Counted from the stretch's first letter, positions 15,785-26,070 are shown. The stretch: 64,000 nucleotides of DNA from UBA2561 sp964577275 (GCA_964577275.1 CAZNYR010000003.1:19861-83860); one strand, 5' to 3'. The notes: generated by a model not told the origin, from the sequence alone. Numbers and translations are program-made.

Positions 15785-17937
15785 AGTGTTTCAGCGACCA
15801 TTTCCAACGCATTATCGTATGTTTTAGGACTTGGTTCAAATAACAAACTACTATCCAATTCATCTTCGGACAAATCGAAAAATTCCCGATGCGAATCGAA
15901 TACGGGTCTTTGGTCAATACTCACGGGTTCGTATGTACCATCCTCCAACATTTTATACGCATTATAATTATCTTTGAGATTGTATTTCAGGATTTTAACT
16001 GCTTGTCGGCGACAGTCTTCATCATTAATCATAAATAAGGATTCGATACGGCGGTCAAAACTACGCACCATCGCATCGGCACTTCCGCTAAATATTTTCG
16101 GGTCGCCATTGCTATGAAAATAATAAATCCGAGAATGTTCCAAGAAATTCCCGACCAAAGAATAGACCTCAATATTTTCGCTAAGTCCTTGACGTTGAGG
16201 ACGTAAACAACAAATTCCCCGTATGATTAACTTCACGGGAACACCCGCATTGGAGGCTTCGTAAAGCGCATCAATAAATTTGGTATCTTGTAACGAATTG
16301 ACTTTCACGACCACACCCGAAGGCAATCCCTTTTGGGCATTAATAATTTCGGTCTTGATTAATGCCAGCATTCCTTCACGCATATTTTGCGGAGCAGTCA
16401 GCAAGGAATCGTAATGATTCAACTGGGAATGTCCCGTAATCACATTGAAAAATTCTGACACATCATCGGCATATTCTACATTTGTACTTAAAATGCCAAT
16501 ATCAGTATAAAGTTTAGCGGTACTTTCATTATAATTTCCTGTGGACATATGCACGTATCGGCGCACTTGGTCTTCTTCTTTCCTGACAATGAGCATGAGT
16601 TTGGTGTGTGTTTTCAGATTGCTTACACCATAAATTACGAAACACCCTGCACGCTGTAACTTCTTGGCTTCCAAGATGTTATTTTCCTCATCGAATCGGG
16701 CTTTGACCTCAAAAAGTACCGCTACGTGCTTTCCATTTTCGGCAGCACGCAACAAAGCAGCCGTTACTCTGGAATCTTTCGAGAGCCGATAAATCGTAAT
16801 TTTGATTGCCAATACGTTTGGGTCGTCCGCAGCCTGCTCAATAAGCCGTAAAACAGGTTCAAAACTATTGTAAGGATGATGTAATAAAATATCTCGTTTT
16901 TTAATTTCCGAGAAAATATCTTCAAATTTATCCGTAATCAAACCCACAGGCGGGACAGGCGTAGGTATTTTGGGCAAATCATGCAAAAATTCCTTGTGAA
17001 ACGCCACCTCCATCAAACCTGCAAAATCCAACAGCGTATCGTGTTCAAATACATTGTCCTCCTCCAAATTCCAACGCTCAACCAGATTTTTGAGCATCCA
17101 CTTAGAACAAGACGATTCTATCTCCAACCGAACCACTCGTCCTGTGCGGCGTGTGCGTAATTTTCGTTTCATTTCATCCAAAAAACTGACATCCGAATCA
17201 TCTTCGTCCAGCACAAACTCGCCATCTCTGGTAATTCTAAACAAATTAATAGACAAAATCTCTACGTTGCGAAATAATTTCGATAAATGCTCTCGGATAG
17301 TTTCTTCAATCGGCACTAATACAGTTTCCTCATCGCGTTCGATGGTATAAAAACGAGGCAAATTTTGGGGAACTTGCACGAAAGATAATTTTTTATCTCG
17401 TTTTCGGCTGGATTCGCTTTTGGTAACCACCCCAAAAACTAACATTTTATTCATCAAAATCGGAAACGGATGGTAATTATCATACACCATCGGCGTAAGC
17501 ATCGGAAAAATCGTTTTTTTGAAATAATCCGCTACCGTATTCTTCTCTTCCGAAGTTAAATCATTGATTTTCAAAATGCGAAACCCATTTTCTGCGAATT
17601 GAGGAATTAACGCATTCTTGTAATATTCTCGTTGTTCATTAATAAAATCATGTATTTCATGAAATAATCTATCCCGAAAAGGGCGTTCACGCAAGCCCGA
17701 AAAGTCCATCCGTTGTTTGTTATAATCCAAATAATTATACAAACTCCCGACCCGAACCATGAAAAATTCGTCCAGATTCGAGGCGGTAATCGCCAAAAAT
17801 TTTAGTCGCTCAAAAATTGAACGTTCCTCTTTCTTGGCTTGGTCTAAAACTCGGTAATTGAATTGTAGCCAACTCAAATCCCGACTAATAAAATTGCTCT
17901 GTTCGATTAGTTGTGTTACTTTTTCTTTGGCGACCAT
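15781..17937 (-). CDS. ppk1: Polyphosphate kinase 1
   Basis: 718 residues, normal for Ppk1, which reversibly makes inorganic polyphosphate from ATP at the membrane. The N domain begins NFISRDLSWLQFNYRVLDQA and ITASNLDEFFMVRVG; the catalytic domains have SLKTHTKLMLIVRK-like sequence (NLKTHTKL carries the autophosphorylated His), YVHMSTGNYNESTAKLYTD, and LEHSRIYYFHSNGD with the second essential His. ATG 17937 fits the usual N-terminus. It is convergent with the TauE gene and probably monocistronic. Polyphosphate serves stress survival and phosphate storage. Confidence 0.96.
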   Translation of the reverse strand: MVAKEKVTQLIEQSNFISRDLSWLQFNYRVLDQAKKEERSIFERLKFLAITASNLDEFFMVRVGSLYNYLDYNKQRMDFSGLRERPFRDRLFHEIHDFINEQREYYKNALIPQFAENGFRILKINDLTSEEKNTVADYFKKTIFPMLTPMVYDNYHPFPILMNKMLVFGVVTKSESSRKRDKKLSFVQVPQNLPRFYTIERDEETVLVPIEETIREHLSKLFRNVEILSINLFRITRDGEFVLDEDDSDVSFLDEMKRKLRTRRTGRVVRLEIESSCSKWMLKNLVERWNLEEDNVFEHDTLLDFAGLMEVAFHKEFLHDLPKIPTPVPPVGLITDKFEDIFSEIKKRDILLHHPYNSFEPVLRLIEQAADDPNVLAIKITIYRLSKDSRVTAALLRAAENGKHVAVLFEVKARFDEENNILEAKKLQRAGCFVIYGVSNLKTHTKLMLIVRKEEDQVRRYVHMSTGNYNESTAKLYTDIGILSTNVEYADDVSEFFNVITGHSQLNHYDSLLTAPQNMREGMLALIKTEIINAQKGLPSGVVVKVNSLQDTKFIDALYEASNAGVPVKLIIRGICCLRPQRQGLSENIEVYSLVGNFLEHSRIYYFHSNGDPKIFSGSADAMVRSFDRRIESLFMINDEDCRRQAVKILKYNLKDNYNAYKMLEDGTYEPVSIDQRPVFDSHREFFDLSEDELDSSLLFEPSPKTYDNALEMVAETL

Positions 17938-18087
17938 ATGTCATAAAAATTAGTATTTCTGCTATTAATTTTCGTGTAAAGTTCGATAATTTTCGTAAAC
18001 TTTTTTTGCGTCCACGACAAAAAAATCAAGCCAAGCGAAGTTAAACTTTTTTCTTGAACAATCAAGTTTTTGTGCCTATTTATTTGA

Positions 18088-20238
18088 TTATAATGTTAAA
18101 ATCTGGATTTCGATACGCCGATTCAGTTCTCTGCCATCCTCCTCATCGTCATTGCTGGCAATCGGACGAGTATCTCCATAACCTACCGCCTCTAACCTAC
18201 TCGGAATCAAGCCTTTACCCCTCAAATAATTTTGAACTGCTTTAGCCCTTTTGTCCGAAAGACGCAAATTTGAGCCAACATCTCCAATATTATCCGTATG
18301 ACCAGATATTTCAAGCCGAATACTCGGATTTTGATACAATAAACGATATAAACGGTCTAATTCTTCAAATGATTTGTCCGTCAAAACATCCGAGCCAGAC
18401 TCAAAATAAACATTTTTCAGAATAAAAACTTGACCTATTTTTAGGGCTTCCAATGCCATATCTACTTCAATCGCATCGCCTACTGCCGTTTCCGAACTGA
18501 CCAATTTTGTGGCATAAAAATACCCTGAATAACTCGCCTCCAAGCGATATTTTTGGTGTGCATCAGGTAACATAAAATTGTACTTTCCCGTGATGTCCGC
18601 TGTTTTCGTAGCAATGATTTTACCCGTTCCAACTGCAATTAATTGCACTTGGGCAGGCACAGGTTTGCCCGTAGTTTTATCCATAATATTTCCCTCCAAA
18701 TTCAGTTTCTCGCTTCGGATAGGGTCATAGCCAATATAATAATTTCGGCTTTGTTGTTTGGGTCTTTTTGGATTGATAATCAAGCTATTAACTTCCTCAT
18801 AGAAAATGGCATCATTTTTATAAACGCTCAAATTTAAGGATTGATGAAATGGCAATTTCATCGAATAAAATCCCGTACTGTCGGTGGTGGCTTCAAATTT
18901 TTTTTCATCACTTCTGACCACCAACTGACACGCCTGACACGGATTTGTACTTTTTCGGTAAATGATATGACCTGTTATGTTGATTTCCGAAAACGTATAA
19001 AACCGATAAATATCTTCCATCCCGAATCCATCGACCCTATTCGAGGTCAAATATCCGACCTCGCCCATGATAGAAAAATACAAATCATCCGCCACCGAAT
19101 TGATAGGAACTCCCAAGTTTTTGGGATTGCTCCAGCGTTTGGCAACAGGATTATAATGCGAGATAAAAACATCGTAGCCCCCCATATTTTGATGTCCTTT
19201 TGAACTGAAATACAGGGTTTTACCGCCATTTGTGATGTATGGACTGTCCTCATCTTCGGGCGTATTGAGTTCGGCTAACGGAATTGGTTTACTCCATAAA
19301 CCATCAGTTTGTAAAACTGCCTGAAACAAATCCAAACTTTTGCCTCTGCCATGATTGGATGAGAAAATAATTTTGTTGCCATTCTCATAAACGCACGCAA
19401 ATTTTTCGGTTTTTGAGGTATTAATTCCCTTATCAATGAGCCTCGGAATTTTCCATTCGTTATCCTCGAACTGGCTGATTTTCAGGTCGCCATCTTGATA
19501 AACCAGCATCCGCCTATCATCGGCATCCAAAAGCTGTATCGCCACCTCATAACCGCTCGAAGTTTTCTGATTATTGATGCGTTTGGCACTGCTCCAGCTG
19601 TCGTCTGCTTGCAATTCACTAATCAAAATTTCTTTTTTTGCACCTCGTTTTTTGCGCTCCAAAACGGATGCAATCGGCTGGTTTTGTCGAGTGAAAATCA
19701 GGCGTTTGCCGTCTTGCGCTACGACTGCACCAAATTCAGAATATGAACTATTAATGTGTTGATTCAGATGCTCAATTTTATACGTATTTTCTTCTTTAGA
19801 AATCTGAATGGCATTTTCCAAAAATGGTATTAATCTAATACATTCCTTGACTAATTTTTTGTTTTTACCTTGATTTTTATAACGTATCAGGTGGTCATAA
19901 CTTTCATGAAAATTCATATTGAAATAACAACTTTTGCCTCGCCAAAAATCAAAATCTGCAAATTCATCGGGCGAAATATGATTCAGACTATCAAAAAAAA
20001 CTTGCGCCTCTTTCGGATTATTTATTTCTAACAAACTGATTCCCAGATAATAAATTGCCTCTGTGTTTCGCCTATCCAAAATTAAGACCTCCCGATAGGT
20101 CGTAATGGCTTCTTCATAATTTTGCGCCTCAAACAGGCGATGCGCTTGGGCTAAATATGCCTCACTTTGGGCTTGAGTTTGTATCAATAAACCAAAGTAA
20201 CTCATCAAAAACCAAAGATATAATTTTGTATTTTTCAT
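18088..20238 (-). CDS. PorE-like TPR / PD40 / carboxypeptidase-regulatory / OmpA protein
   Basis: About 716 residues. From ATG 20238 a signal peptide (MKNTKLYLWFLMSYFGLLIQ, cut near TQAQ) is followed by TPR helices (about 25-110), a beta-propeller region with PD40 repeats (RLIFTRQNQPI, KIIFSSNHGRGKSLDLFQ, KTLYFSSKGHQNMGGYDVFI), a carboxypeptidase-regulatory-like domain, and a C-terminal OmpA domain (LEISGHTDNIGDVGSNLRLS then RAKAVQNYLRGKGL) that binds peptidoglycan. This order matches PorE of the type IX secretion system, which links the OM ring to the cell wall; many paralogues share it, so the T9SS role is a good guess rather than proven. The longer frame to 20313 adds a leader and is less likely. 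Confidence 0.78.
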   Translation of the reverse strand: MKNTKLYLWFLMSYFGLLIQTQAQSEAYLAQAHRLFEAQNYEEAITTYREVLILDRRNTEAIYYLGISLLEINNPKEAQVFFDSLNHISPDEFADFDFWRGKSCYFNMNFHESYDHLIRYKNQGKNKKLVKECIRLIPFLENAIQISKEENTYKIEHLNQHINSSYSEFGAVVAQDGKRLIFTRQNQPIASVLERKKRGAKKEILISELQADDSWSSAKRINNQKTSSGYEVAIQLLDADDRRMLVYQDGDLKISQFEDNEWKIPRLIDKGINTSKTEKFACVYENGNKIIFSSNHGRGKSLDLFQAVLQTDGLWSKPIPLAELNTPEDEDSPYITNGGKTLYFSSKGHQNMGGYDVFISHYNPVAKRWSNPKNLGVPINSVADDLYFSIMGEVGYLTSNRVDGFGMEDIYRFYTFSEINITGHIIYRKSTNPCQACQLVVRSDEKKFEATTDSTGFYSMKLPFHQSLNLSVYKNDAIFYEEVNSLIINPKRPKQQSRNYYIGYDPIRSEKLNLEGNIMDKTTGKPVPAQVQLIAVGTGKIIATKTADITGKYNFMLPDAHQKYRLEASYSGYFYATKLVSSETAVGDAIEVDMALEALKIGQVFILKNVYFESGSDVLTDKSFEELDRLYRLLYQNPSIRLEISGHTDNIGDVGSNLRLSDKRAKAVQNYLRGKGLIPSRLEAVGYGDTRPIASNDDEEDGRELNRRIEIQILTL

Positions 20239-20465
20239 AGATGACAACAATTTATGTCGTAAAAAAATTTTGGAAATAAAAATAAACATCAGAATATATC
20301 TAATTTTAACCAAAATAATATCCGTATTTTATATTATAATTATCTGATTATCAAAATTTTGTATTGAAAATATAGGATTTAAAATATCCATAAAATCTTA
20401 TTTTTGAGGTATCCTTCCTTGATTCGTCCCGTTAAAAATAAACAAACATTTAAGACAAAAATAAT

Positions 20466-21239
20466 ATGAAACAAGTATTTAGTTTTCTGACAAGTTCGTT
20501 TATTTTGGTAGCCTTAGTGTATGCGGTACTACACTGGCTGGACATGGAAATCGGGACATTTCTGGACTGGGGCGTAGGTTTGGGGTCTATTTTGTGGCTG
20601 ACAATTGTCGTAACTGTCCCTTGGGATGCACATTTTCGCGCCAGTGAAGTTTTGCATGATGCCAAAATCTCGAAACGTAAAGACATTTTAGTCATTGACG
20701 AAAGTCTAAAATACGTCCAGAAAGTTGCCCGTAACTCCCTGATTATGGCAATTTTATTGCATATTTTTTCGGCAATCGGGCTGTATTTTATAGCGTATTC
20801 TGGCATTAGTCAAGTCGGTTATCTTTCGGCGATTATCGCTATTTTATTAACCTTTTTGCGTCCTTCGGTACGGTTCTATGAATTTTTACAAATCAAACTC
20901 CGAAACATTCAAGATGAGTTCCGTTATCCTCGTGAGGATTTGAGGGAAGTCTTGCATAAAATGGACGATATAGAATTGAGAACCAAGAACTTAGAATTAA
21001 TGTTAAGTGATGAACCCGATGATAATTCATGGAAAAAATACATCGAACAAAATCATCAAAAACTGCTCGAAGCCTTAGACCAAGCGCAGGCAGAACGGCA
21101 AAAAATAGACACCAAATATGATACTAAAATCAAGGCAATTCACTCTGAAAATCAGCAACATTACCAAAAAGTTGCCTCTGATATGAAGCTATTGGATAGC
21201 GTCCGAGAAATTGCCAAATTTATTCGGGAATTAAAGTAA
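20466..21239 (+). CDS. Unrecognised four-TM membrane protein with coiled-coil tail
   Basis: 257 residues, family unknown to me. Two helical hairpins fill the N-terminal half: SFLTSSFILVALVYAVLHWL, GVGLGSILWLTIVVTVPW, then LIMAILLHIFSAIGLYFIAY and GYLSAIIAILLTFL. The second half (about residues 145-257) is charged and coiled-coil-like (RNIQDEFRYPREDLREVLHK, then LEALDQAQAERQKIDTKYD), probably cytoplasmic. A promoter is not obvious. It converges on cmk with a shared hairpin at 21259-21290. A scaffold or mechanosensing role is possible but unsupported. Confidence 0.6.
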   Translation: MKQVFSFLTSSFILVALVYAVLHWLDMEIGTFLDWGVGLGSILWLTIVVTVPWDAHFRASEVLHDAKISKRKDILVIDESLKYVQKVARNSLIMAILLHIFSAIGLYFIAYSGISQVGYLSAIIAILLTFLRPSVRFYEFLQIKLRNIQDEFRYPREDLREVLHKMDDIELRTKNLELMLSDEPDDNSWKKYIEQNHQKLLEALDQAQAERQKIDTKYDTKIKAIHSENQQHYQKVASDMKLLDSVREIAKFIRELK

Positions 21240-21258
21240 TTGACAAAAAATCAGTTGT

Positions 21259-21290
21259 AAAGACAAGACGCATTGCATTGTCTTGTCTTT
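21259..21290. terminator. Bidirectional terminator between convergent genes
   Basis: AAAGACAAGAC (21259-21269) pairs perfectly with GTCTTGTCTTT (21280-21290), an 11-bp stem with a 10-base loop. T-rich sequence follows on the plus side. It serves the gene ending at 21239 and probably cmk (stop 21320). Confidence 0.75.
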
Positions 21291-21319
21291 CATCAATTTT
21301 TTTCGTTGCAATCCATCTA

Positions 21320-22000
21320 CTAAGAAGTTATTTTTTGTAACGCAAGTTCCTGAATTTGAGCGACTTGTGCCTCAAAAGTCAGATGCGTAGTATCCATCAT
21401 AATGGCATCCTTGGCTTTTCGCAATGGACTTTCCGTGCGGTTAGAGTCGAGATTATCTCGTTTCTCAAAATTAGACGCAATTTCCTGTAAATCAATGACT
21501 TCGCCTTTTTCAGCAAGTTCTTTTTGGCGGCGTTCGGCACGTGTCATCACTTCGGCAGTCATAAAAATTTTGAGGTCAGCATCAGGAAAAACCACCGTTC
21601 CAATATCCCTTCCGTCAAGAATAACGGCTTTTTCTTTGCCCATTTCTTGCTGTTGAGCGACCAAAAATTGGCGTACTGGCGCAATCGTGCTGACTTCGCT
21701 AACGTTCTCAGAAACAAACATTTGCCGAATCTGATGTTCGACATTTTCGCCATTTAAGAATGTTTCGTTGGCGTGTGTTTTTTCATTTCGTCTGAATCGA
21801 ATTTCGAGATTGGGCAAATGCTCCACAATCGCAGAAACATCGGTCAAATCAATCTGATTTCGCAACAAATACAAGGTAACCGCCCGATACATTGCTCCTG
21901 TGTCAATGTACGCATAATCAAGGCGTTGCGCTAAAATTTTAGCAGTTGAACTTTTGCCACATCCCGAATGTCCGTCCAGCGCAATTACAATTTTTTTCAT
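21320..22000 (-). CDS. cmk: Cytidylate kinase
   Basis: 226 residues. It phosphorylates CMP/dCMP with ATP in the cytoplasm. The P-loop is DGHSGCGKSSTAKILAQRL at the N-terminus, YIDTGAMYRAVTLYLL is the substrate-contact segment, and LDGRDIGTVVFPDADLKIFM is the conserved signature. A lid with Arg residues (RAERRQKELAEKGE) follows. Start at 22000 gives the standard N-terminus. Probably monocistronic; the upstream AsmA-like gene ends 56 bases before its start on the same strand. Confidence 0.95.
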   Translation of the reverse strand: MKKIVIALDGHSGCGKSSTAKILAQRLDYAYIDTGAMYRAVTLYLLRNQIDLTDVSAIVEHLPNLEIRFRRNEKTHANETFLNGENVEHQIRQMFVSENVSEVSTIAPVRQFLVAQQQEMGKEKAVILDGRDIGTVVFPDADLKIFMTAEVMTRAERRQKELAEKGEVIDLQEIASNFEKRDNLDSNRTESPLRKAKDAIMMDTTHLTFEAQVAQIQELALQKITS

Positions 22001-22032
22001 GCCGTTTTTTTACAAAAATACAAAATAATCCC

Positions 22033-22051
22033 TTGATTTTCAGTTACTAAA
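22033..22051 (+). repeat. Copy of recurrent motif TTGATTWTCAGnnAATTAT
   Basis: Reads TTGATTTTCAGTTACTAAA, ending 4 bases from the stop codon of the AsmA-like gene at 22056 (minus strand). Confidence 0.4.
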
Positions 22052-22055
22052 AAGA

Positions 22056-24509
22056 TTAATCTTGAAAAAAAGCATCATTGAGGTCTTGTTGCTCTTCTTG
22101 CTTTCGTTTTCGGAACAAATCTTGAAATTGTACAATTTTTTCATGAAGCGATATTTTGATTTTTTGCCATGTCGCTTGCGTATCGTACCGCACTTTAAAA
22201 GTATCCGTTGTGCCGATAACTTTCAGAAAAAGATTCGTTTTTCCTTCCGAATTTTGAGCCACCGAATGTGGCGGATAATCCTTTTTTGGTTTCTTAAAAT
22301 TGTTGAGCGGAATTTGTAATCGGTAGTCAATACGCTGCTCAAAATCATGCGTTCCGGCTACATACAGCACGCCCAAACTCGAATTGATTTTCAGTTTTGA
22401 AAAGGTTAATTCTTGATTCTGAACATGAAATTCATGGGTCATTTCCGAAAAGCTAACTTCCTGAATATCATTATTTTGAAATAATTTTGACAGTTCTTTA
22501 AAAGGTTCAAATCCGATGAGTTTGCCATCCCGCACCGTTGCCCGAATATCCGTCCTAAACTTGGAATCATCAGGATTCAAATACACATCGGTATAAAACA
22601 AAGTTTCCCAATCGGCATCCAAATTTCCTGATATATGACGGTCTTGCACGAAGTCTTGTCCGAAATTTTCAAAGGCATAAAATAACGTTTTGAGGTTCAT
22701 GTTTTTGGCTTTATTTTCGGTAACAATTTTGATTTTTCCGACCTCCGAAGCATCCGCCGTTCCGCTCAACGATAGACTTCCCCCAAAGATGTCCATCTTC
22801 AAAGAATCCAATTTTAAGGCTTGTTTTTTGAGCCAAACTTGACCCCGTAAGTTTTGAGCCTCAAATCGCCCAAATTTTGCCGAATCAATTTCTAAAATTA
22901 GGTTGCTCACTATATTTTTGGGAATAACTACTTTGTAAGGTTCTGACGAAGATTCTTCATAATTTGATAAAGCCAATAACTCATTAAAGTACAATTTATT
23001 GGATTTTAATTTTGTCCGAATCCGAAGTGGATAATCATCCGAAAATAACCATGTCATAAAGTGTTCTAAATCTCCCTCAAGTCTGAAATCACTTTGCCCA
23101 ATTCGCCCACTAAAATCGGCGGTTTCGGTATGATTATTTTTAAACTCAAATGAGCCGTTGAGGTCTTCGATGGGGAGCGATAAATTTGAAGGTTGTAATT
23201 GTACATTTCTAAGATACAATTTTCCTGATGTTTGGATTTTACTGGTATTTGGGTTGCGTTTAATTTCCTCTAATTTTCCGTCAAAACGAAGTGCTAATTG
23301 TGCGCTGCCCTGTACAGATTTGATTTCGGGAATCGGATAAATTTCTAATACGTCCGCCAAATTTACGTTACATTCGGCTTGCAGTTGAAGGGTCGGATAA
23401 TTGAAATTTGTAAAACAAAAACTTCCCTTAAAGGGCTGTTTATCAATTTTCCCTACAATTTTATCAATTTTCAGTTCCGAACTAAAGGCATTTTGTTGAT
23501 TTCCATTCGTAAATTTTCCATCAATGAATAGACTATCTATTGTCCGTTCGGAATCGGGATGATAAAAGGAAGCGTTCTCAAAACCAAAGGTAATGTCTAT
23601 TTTTGGAAAGCTCGTTGCACTAAACTTTCCTTGTACCAAAGCCTGAAAATTTACTTTGCCATGCGATTGATAATTTTTGTATTTTTCTAAGATTTCTTTT
23701 GGGGCTAATGCCAATAAAGTTTGTAGATGGGTCGGCAATCCTTCGGCTTTGAAATTGGCATAATTGGTATCGGTAAAATATTCGCCTTCAACTACAAAAC
23801 GAGCCTGTTCTGGCGCAATTTCTGAACGGGATAAAAGCCACTTTTTTTCGTTATCCCAGTACATAAATTCAAGGTCTAAAAAAACAGTTTTGTTATCAAA
23901 ATAACCATTTCCATCCAATTTTGCCTGCTTGACAAATATATTTCCCTCTATTTCAACACTCATATCGTTATCCAAAAAACCGTAAGATGAAGTAATATTT
24001 TGTAGCTTAACATCAAATTTTTGACGTTTAGACTGATTTTCATAGTTTACTTGTACATTTTTGAAGGTCATGCCTCGTAATTCAAAATTAATTCCATTAT
24101 CCGAATTTGTATTTTTAGAAGATTTCAAAATATCAAAATTATGATTTCCCTTTGCATCAGTTTTTAGGTGTAAAGTACTGTTTTCCAGATATAACTGAAT
24201 AATTTTGTATTTTTTATCAACCAAATCCATGAGGCTAAACGTGAAGTACATATTTTGTATTTTAGCAAGTGTATCTTTTTGGTGAAACACCTTAACTCCT
24301 GCAAAAGCTAATGACATATACGGAAAATTTCGGAAAGGTTCAAGTCCATAACTTTCGACCGTAATTTGTGGTTTTAAGTGTTGCTGTAAGTCTTCAGCTA
24401 CTATCTTAACTGCCTCATCTTTATGCTGATACGCCCAAAACCCAAAACCCATGACCAGCAACAAAAAGACCAAAAAAAGGATAGAAAAAATCCGAACGAT
24501 ACGTTTCAT
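22056..24509 (-). CDS. AsmA-like family protein
   Basis: 817 residues. A single N-terminal transmembrane helix (IFSILFLVFLLLVMGFGFWA) anchors a large, beta-rich periplasmic body. The N-terminal segment KPQITVESYGLEPFRNFPYM matches the opening of AsmA-type proteins, and the C-terminal part (about residues 580-760, for example KMDIFGGSLSLSGTADA and INSSLGVLYVAGTHDFEQRI) matches their C-terminal region. AsmA/TamB-type proteins are thought to form hydrophobic grooves that move phospholipids between membranes. The very C-terminus is charged and low-complexity. Assigned by overall architecture rather than by a catalytic motif. Confidence 0.78.
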   Translation of the reverse strand: MKRIVRIFSILFLVFLLLVMGFGFWAYQHKDEAVKIVAEDLQQHLKPQITVESYGLEPFRNFPYMSLAFAGVKVFHQKDTLAKIQNMYFTFSLMDLVDKKYKIIQLYLENSTLHLKTDAKGNHNFDILKSSKNTNSDNGINFELRGMTFKNVQVNYENQSKRQKFDVKLQNITSSYGFLDNDMSVEIEGNIFVKQAKLDGNGYFDNKTVFLDLEFMYWDNEKKWLLSRSEIAPEQARFVVEGEYFTDTNYANFKAEGLPTHLQTLLALAPKEILEKYKNYQSHGKVNFQALVQGKFSATSFPKIDITFGFENASFYHPDSERTIDSLFIDGKFTNGNQQNAFSSELKIDKIVGKIDKQPFKGSFCFTNFNYPTLQLQAECNVNLADVLEIYPIPEIKSVQGSAQLALRFDGKLEEIKRNPNTSKIQTSGKLYLRNVQLQPSNLSLPIEDLNGSFEFKNNHTETADFSGRIGQSDFRLEGDLEHFMTWLFSDDYPLRIRTKLKSNKLYFNELLALSNYEESSSEPYKVVIPKNIVSNLILEIDSAKFGRFEAQNLRGQVWLKKQALKLDSLKMDIFGGSLSLSGTADASEVGKIKIVTENKAKNMNLKTLFYAFENFGQDFVQDRHISGNLDADWETLFYTDVYLNPDDSKFRTDIRATVRDGKLIGFEPFKELSKLFQNNDIQEVSFSEMTHEFHVQNQELTFSKLKINSSLGVLYVAGTHDFEQRIDYRLQIPLNNFKKPKKDYPPHSVAQNSEGKTNLFLKVIGTTDTFKVRYDTQATWQKIKISLHEKIVQFQDLFRKRKQEEQQDLNDAFFQD

Positions 24510-24750
24510 ATTTGTTTAAACTCCGAAATTATGATAAAATTCCAACTCTGATTATTAATTAAACGATTGATAATGAATAAATTAATTTTTTTTATCCGAA
24601 AAGTAAAGTTAAAATAAGATTCGGAAAGCCTCAAATTATGTGTACGTCTTACGCCAAAAAAATTATTTTGTATCTGAAACAAAAACGTAACAAAAAGAAT
24701 TATTTTAGCAGATTAATTCACAATTTTTTAATCATAAACACACACTAAAA

Positions 24751-25980
24751 ATGATGTATTTACCAAATTGGATATTCCGATTATTGATTTTGTGTCTGAT
24801 TGCCTGTTCGGGCTGTTCGAGTGATAGCTCTGATGATGCTACTCCTGACAATGTGCCTGCCAGAGGACGAATCATAGAACTGACAAAATTGCAGAGTTTT
24901 AGCACAGACCAAATCCGTACAAATTTAGGACTTATTGATGCACAACATATTTTTTTAGATGATTTACAGATTAAGCACAATGTAAGTTTATATAAAGTTT
25001 TGTACGAAACACCCAATCCATCGGGCGAGTTAGTACAGGCTTCAGGTTTGTTCTTAATCCCTGATAATGTGAATGATGCGCCACTTTTGAGCCTCCAACA
25101 CGGGGCGACCATGAGCAAAGAAGCCGTGCCTTCAAGATTGTCTTTAGAATACTTTTTTGGGTTGGCATTTGCTTCGGAAGGCTACGTAACGACCATGCCA
25201 GATTACGTGGGCTTGGGCGATGGAGCCGGGCTTCATCCTTTCGTTCATGCTGATACTGAGGCTTCTGCGACAATAGATATTTTGCGTTCGGCTCGAAACT
25301 ACTGCACCGAAAATTCGATTTCGTTGAATGGCGATGTATTTTTGGCAGGCTATTCGCAGGGCGGACACGCTACGATGGCAACCATCAAAGAAATCGAAGC
25401 CAATCATGCCAGCGAATTTAATGTCAAGGCGGTTGTTCCTTCGGCGGGACCGTTGGATGTATCCGGAACACAGTCTGGTTTTATGCTCCGAAACGAACCG
25501 TATGTATCCTCAGGCTTAGTAGCTTACGTGGTTTTTGCGTATAACGAAGTCTATAAATTTTATAACGACCCCAGCGAAGTATTTGCCAGTCCGTATGCCG
25601 AAAATTTGACAAAGCATTTTACCGCAGAAATGAACTCTTCTTTTGAACAAATTGCCCAAGAAACACCCGCCTCGAATATTCCTCGTGAAATGTTTCAGTC
25701 TGCTTTTTTAGAAAGTTTAGAAAATAACCCAAATAATGGCGCAAAATTAGCCATGCAAGATAATGACGTTTACGACCTAAAAATTAATGCGCCCCTGAAA
25801 ATTTGTCATTGTTCAGCCGATGAAGTAATTACGGTCGATAATGCCACAGTTGCCGTCAAAGCGATGAAAGCGAAAGGCACAAATGTAGAATGGATTGACC
25901 CATTTCCGCAAGGCAATCATGGACAATGTGCCATTTTTCATATGAAAGTAGCACATGATTGGTTTATGCAGTTACGCTAA
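24751..25980 (+). CDS. Secreted alpha/beta-hydrolase lipoprotein, secretory-lipase-like
   Basis: 409 residues. The N-terminus has a lipobox (ILCLIACSGC), so the mature protein is likely membrane-anchored. The alpha/beta-hydrolase parts are visible: SLQHGATMSKE (oxyanion), LAGYSQGGHATMA with the nucleophile Ser in GYSQGG, SADEVITVDNA with a likely acidic residue, and QGNHGQCAIF near the C-terminus with a likely catalytic His. It resembles secretory-lipase (LIP) proteins, which hydrolyse esters. A strong terminator follows. Substrate is unknown. Confidence 0.78.
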   Translation: MMYLPNWIFRLLILCLIACSGCSSDSSDDATPDNVPARGRIIELTKLQSFSTDQIRTNLGLIDAQHIFLDDLQIKHNVSLYKVLYETPNPSGELVQASGLFLIPDNVNDAPLLSLQHGATMSKEAVPSRLSLEYFFGLAFASEGYVTTMPDYVGLGDGAGLHPFVHADTEASATIDILRSARNYCTENSISLNGDVFLAGYSQGGHATMATIKEIEANHASEFNVKAVVPSAGPLDVSGTQSGFMLRNEPYVSSGLVAYVVFAYNEVYKFYNDPSEVFASPYAENLTKHFTAEMNSSFEQIAQETPASNIPREMFQSAFLESLENNPNNGAKLAMQDNDVYDLKINAPLKICHCSADEVITVDNATVAVKAMKAKGTNVEWIDPFPQGNHGQCAIFHMKVAHDWFMQLR

Positions 25981-25999
25981 TTTTTAACATGATTTTCGC

Positions 26000-26039
26000 A
26001 ACCTCGCCAACATCAAAAAAAATGGCGAGGTTATTTTTT
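26000..26039 (+). terminator. Intrinsic terminator after the hydrolase gene
   Basis: AACCTCGCCA (26000-26009) pairs with TGGCGAGGTT (26023-26032), followed by ATTTTTT. It is 19 bases after the stop codon and just ahead of aroB. Confidence 0.85.
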
Positions 26040-26051
26040 GCCCAAAAATTG

Positions 26052-26059
26052 TATATTTG
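26052..26059 (+). promoter_or_regulatory. Possible promoter box for aroB
   Basis: TATATTTG matches TAnnTTTG. A start near 26065 would leave a very short leader before the ATG at 26071 or 26074; no good -33 element at standard spacing. It argues against the TTG start at 26038, which lies inside the terminator. Confidence 0.35.
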
Positions 26060-26070
26060 ACCCAAAAAAT

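Noticed and set aside
18054..18245. 63-residue plus-strand frame over the PorE-like gene's 3' end
   Set aside because: It is antisense to the OmpA domain and shows no motif.
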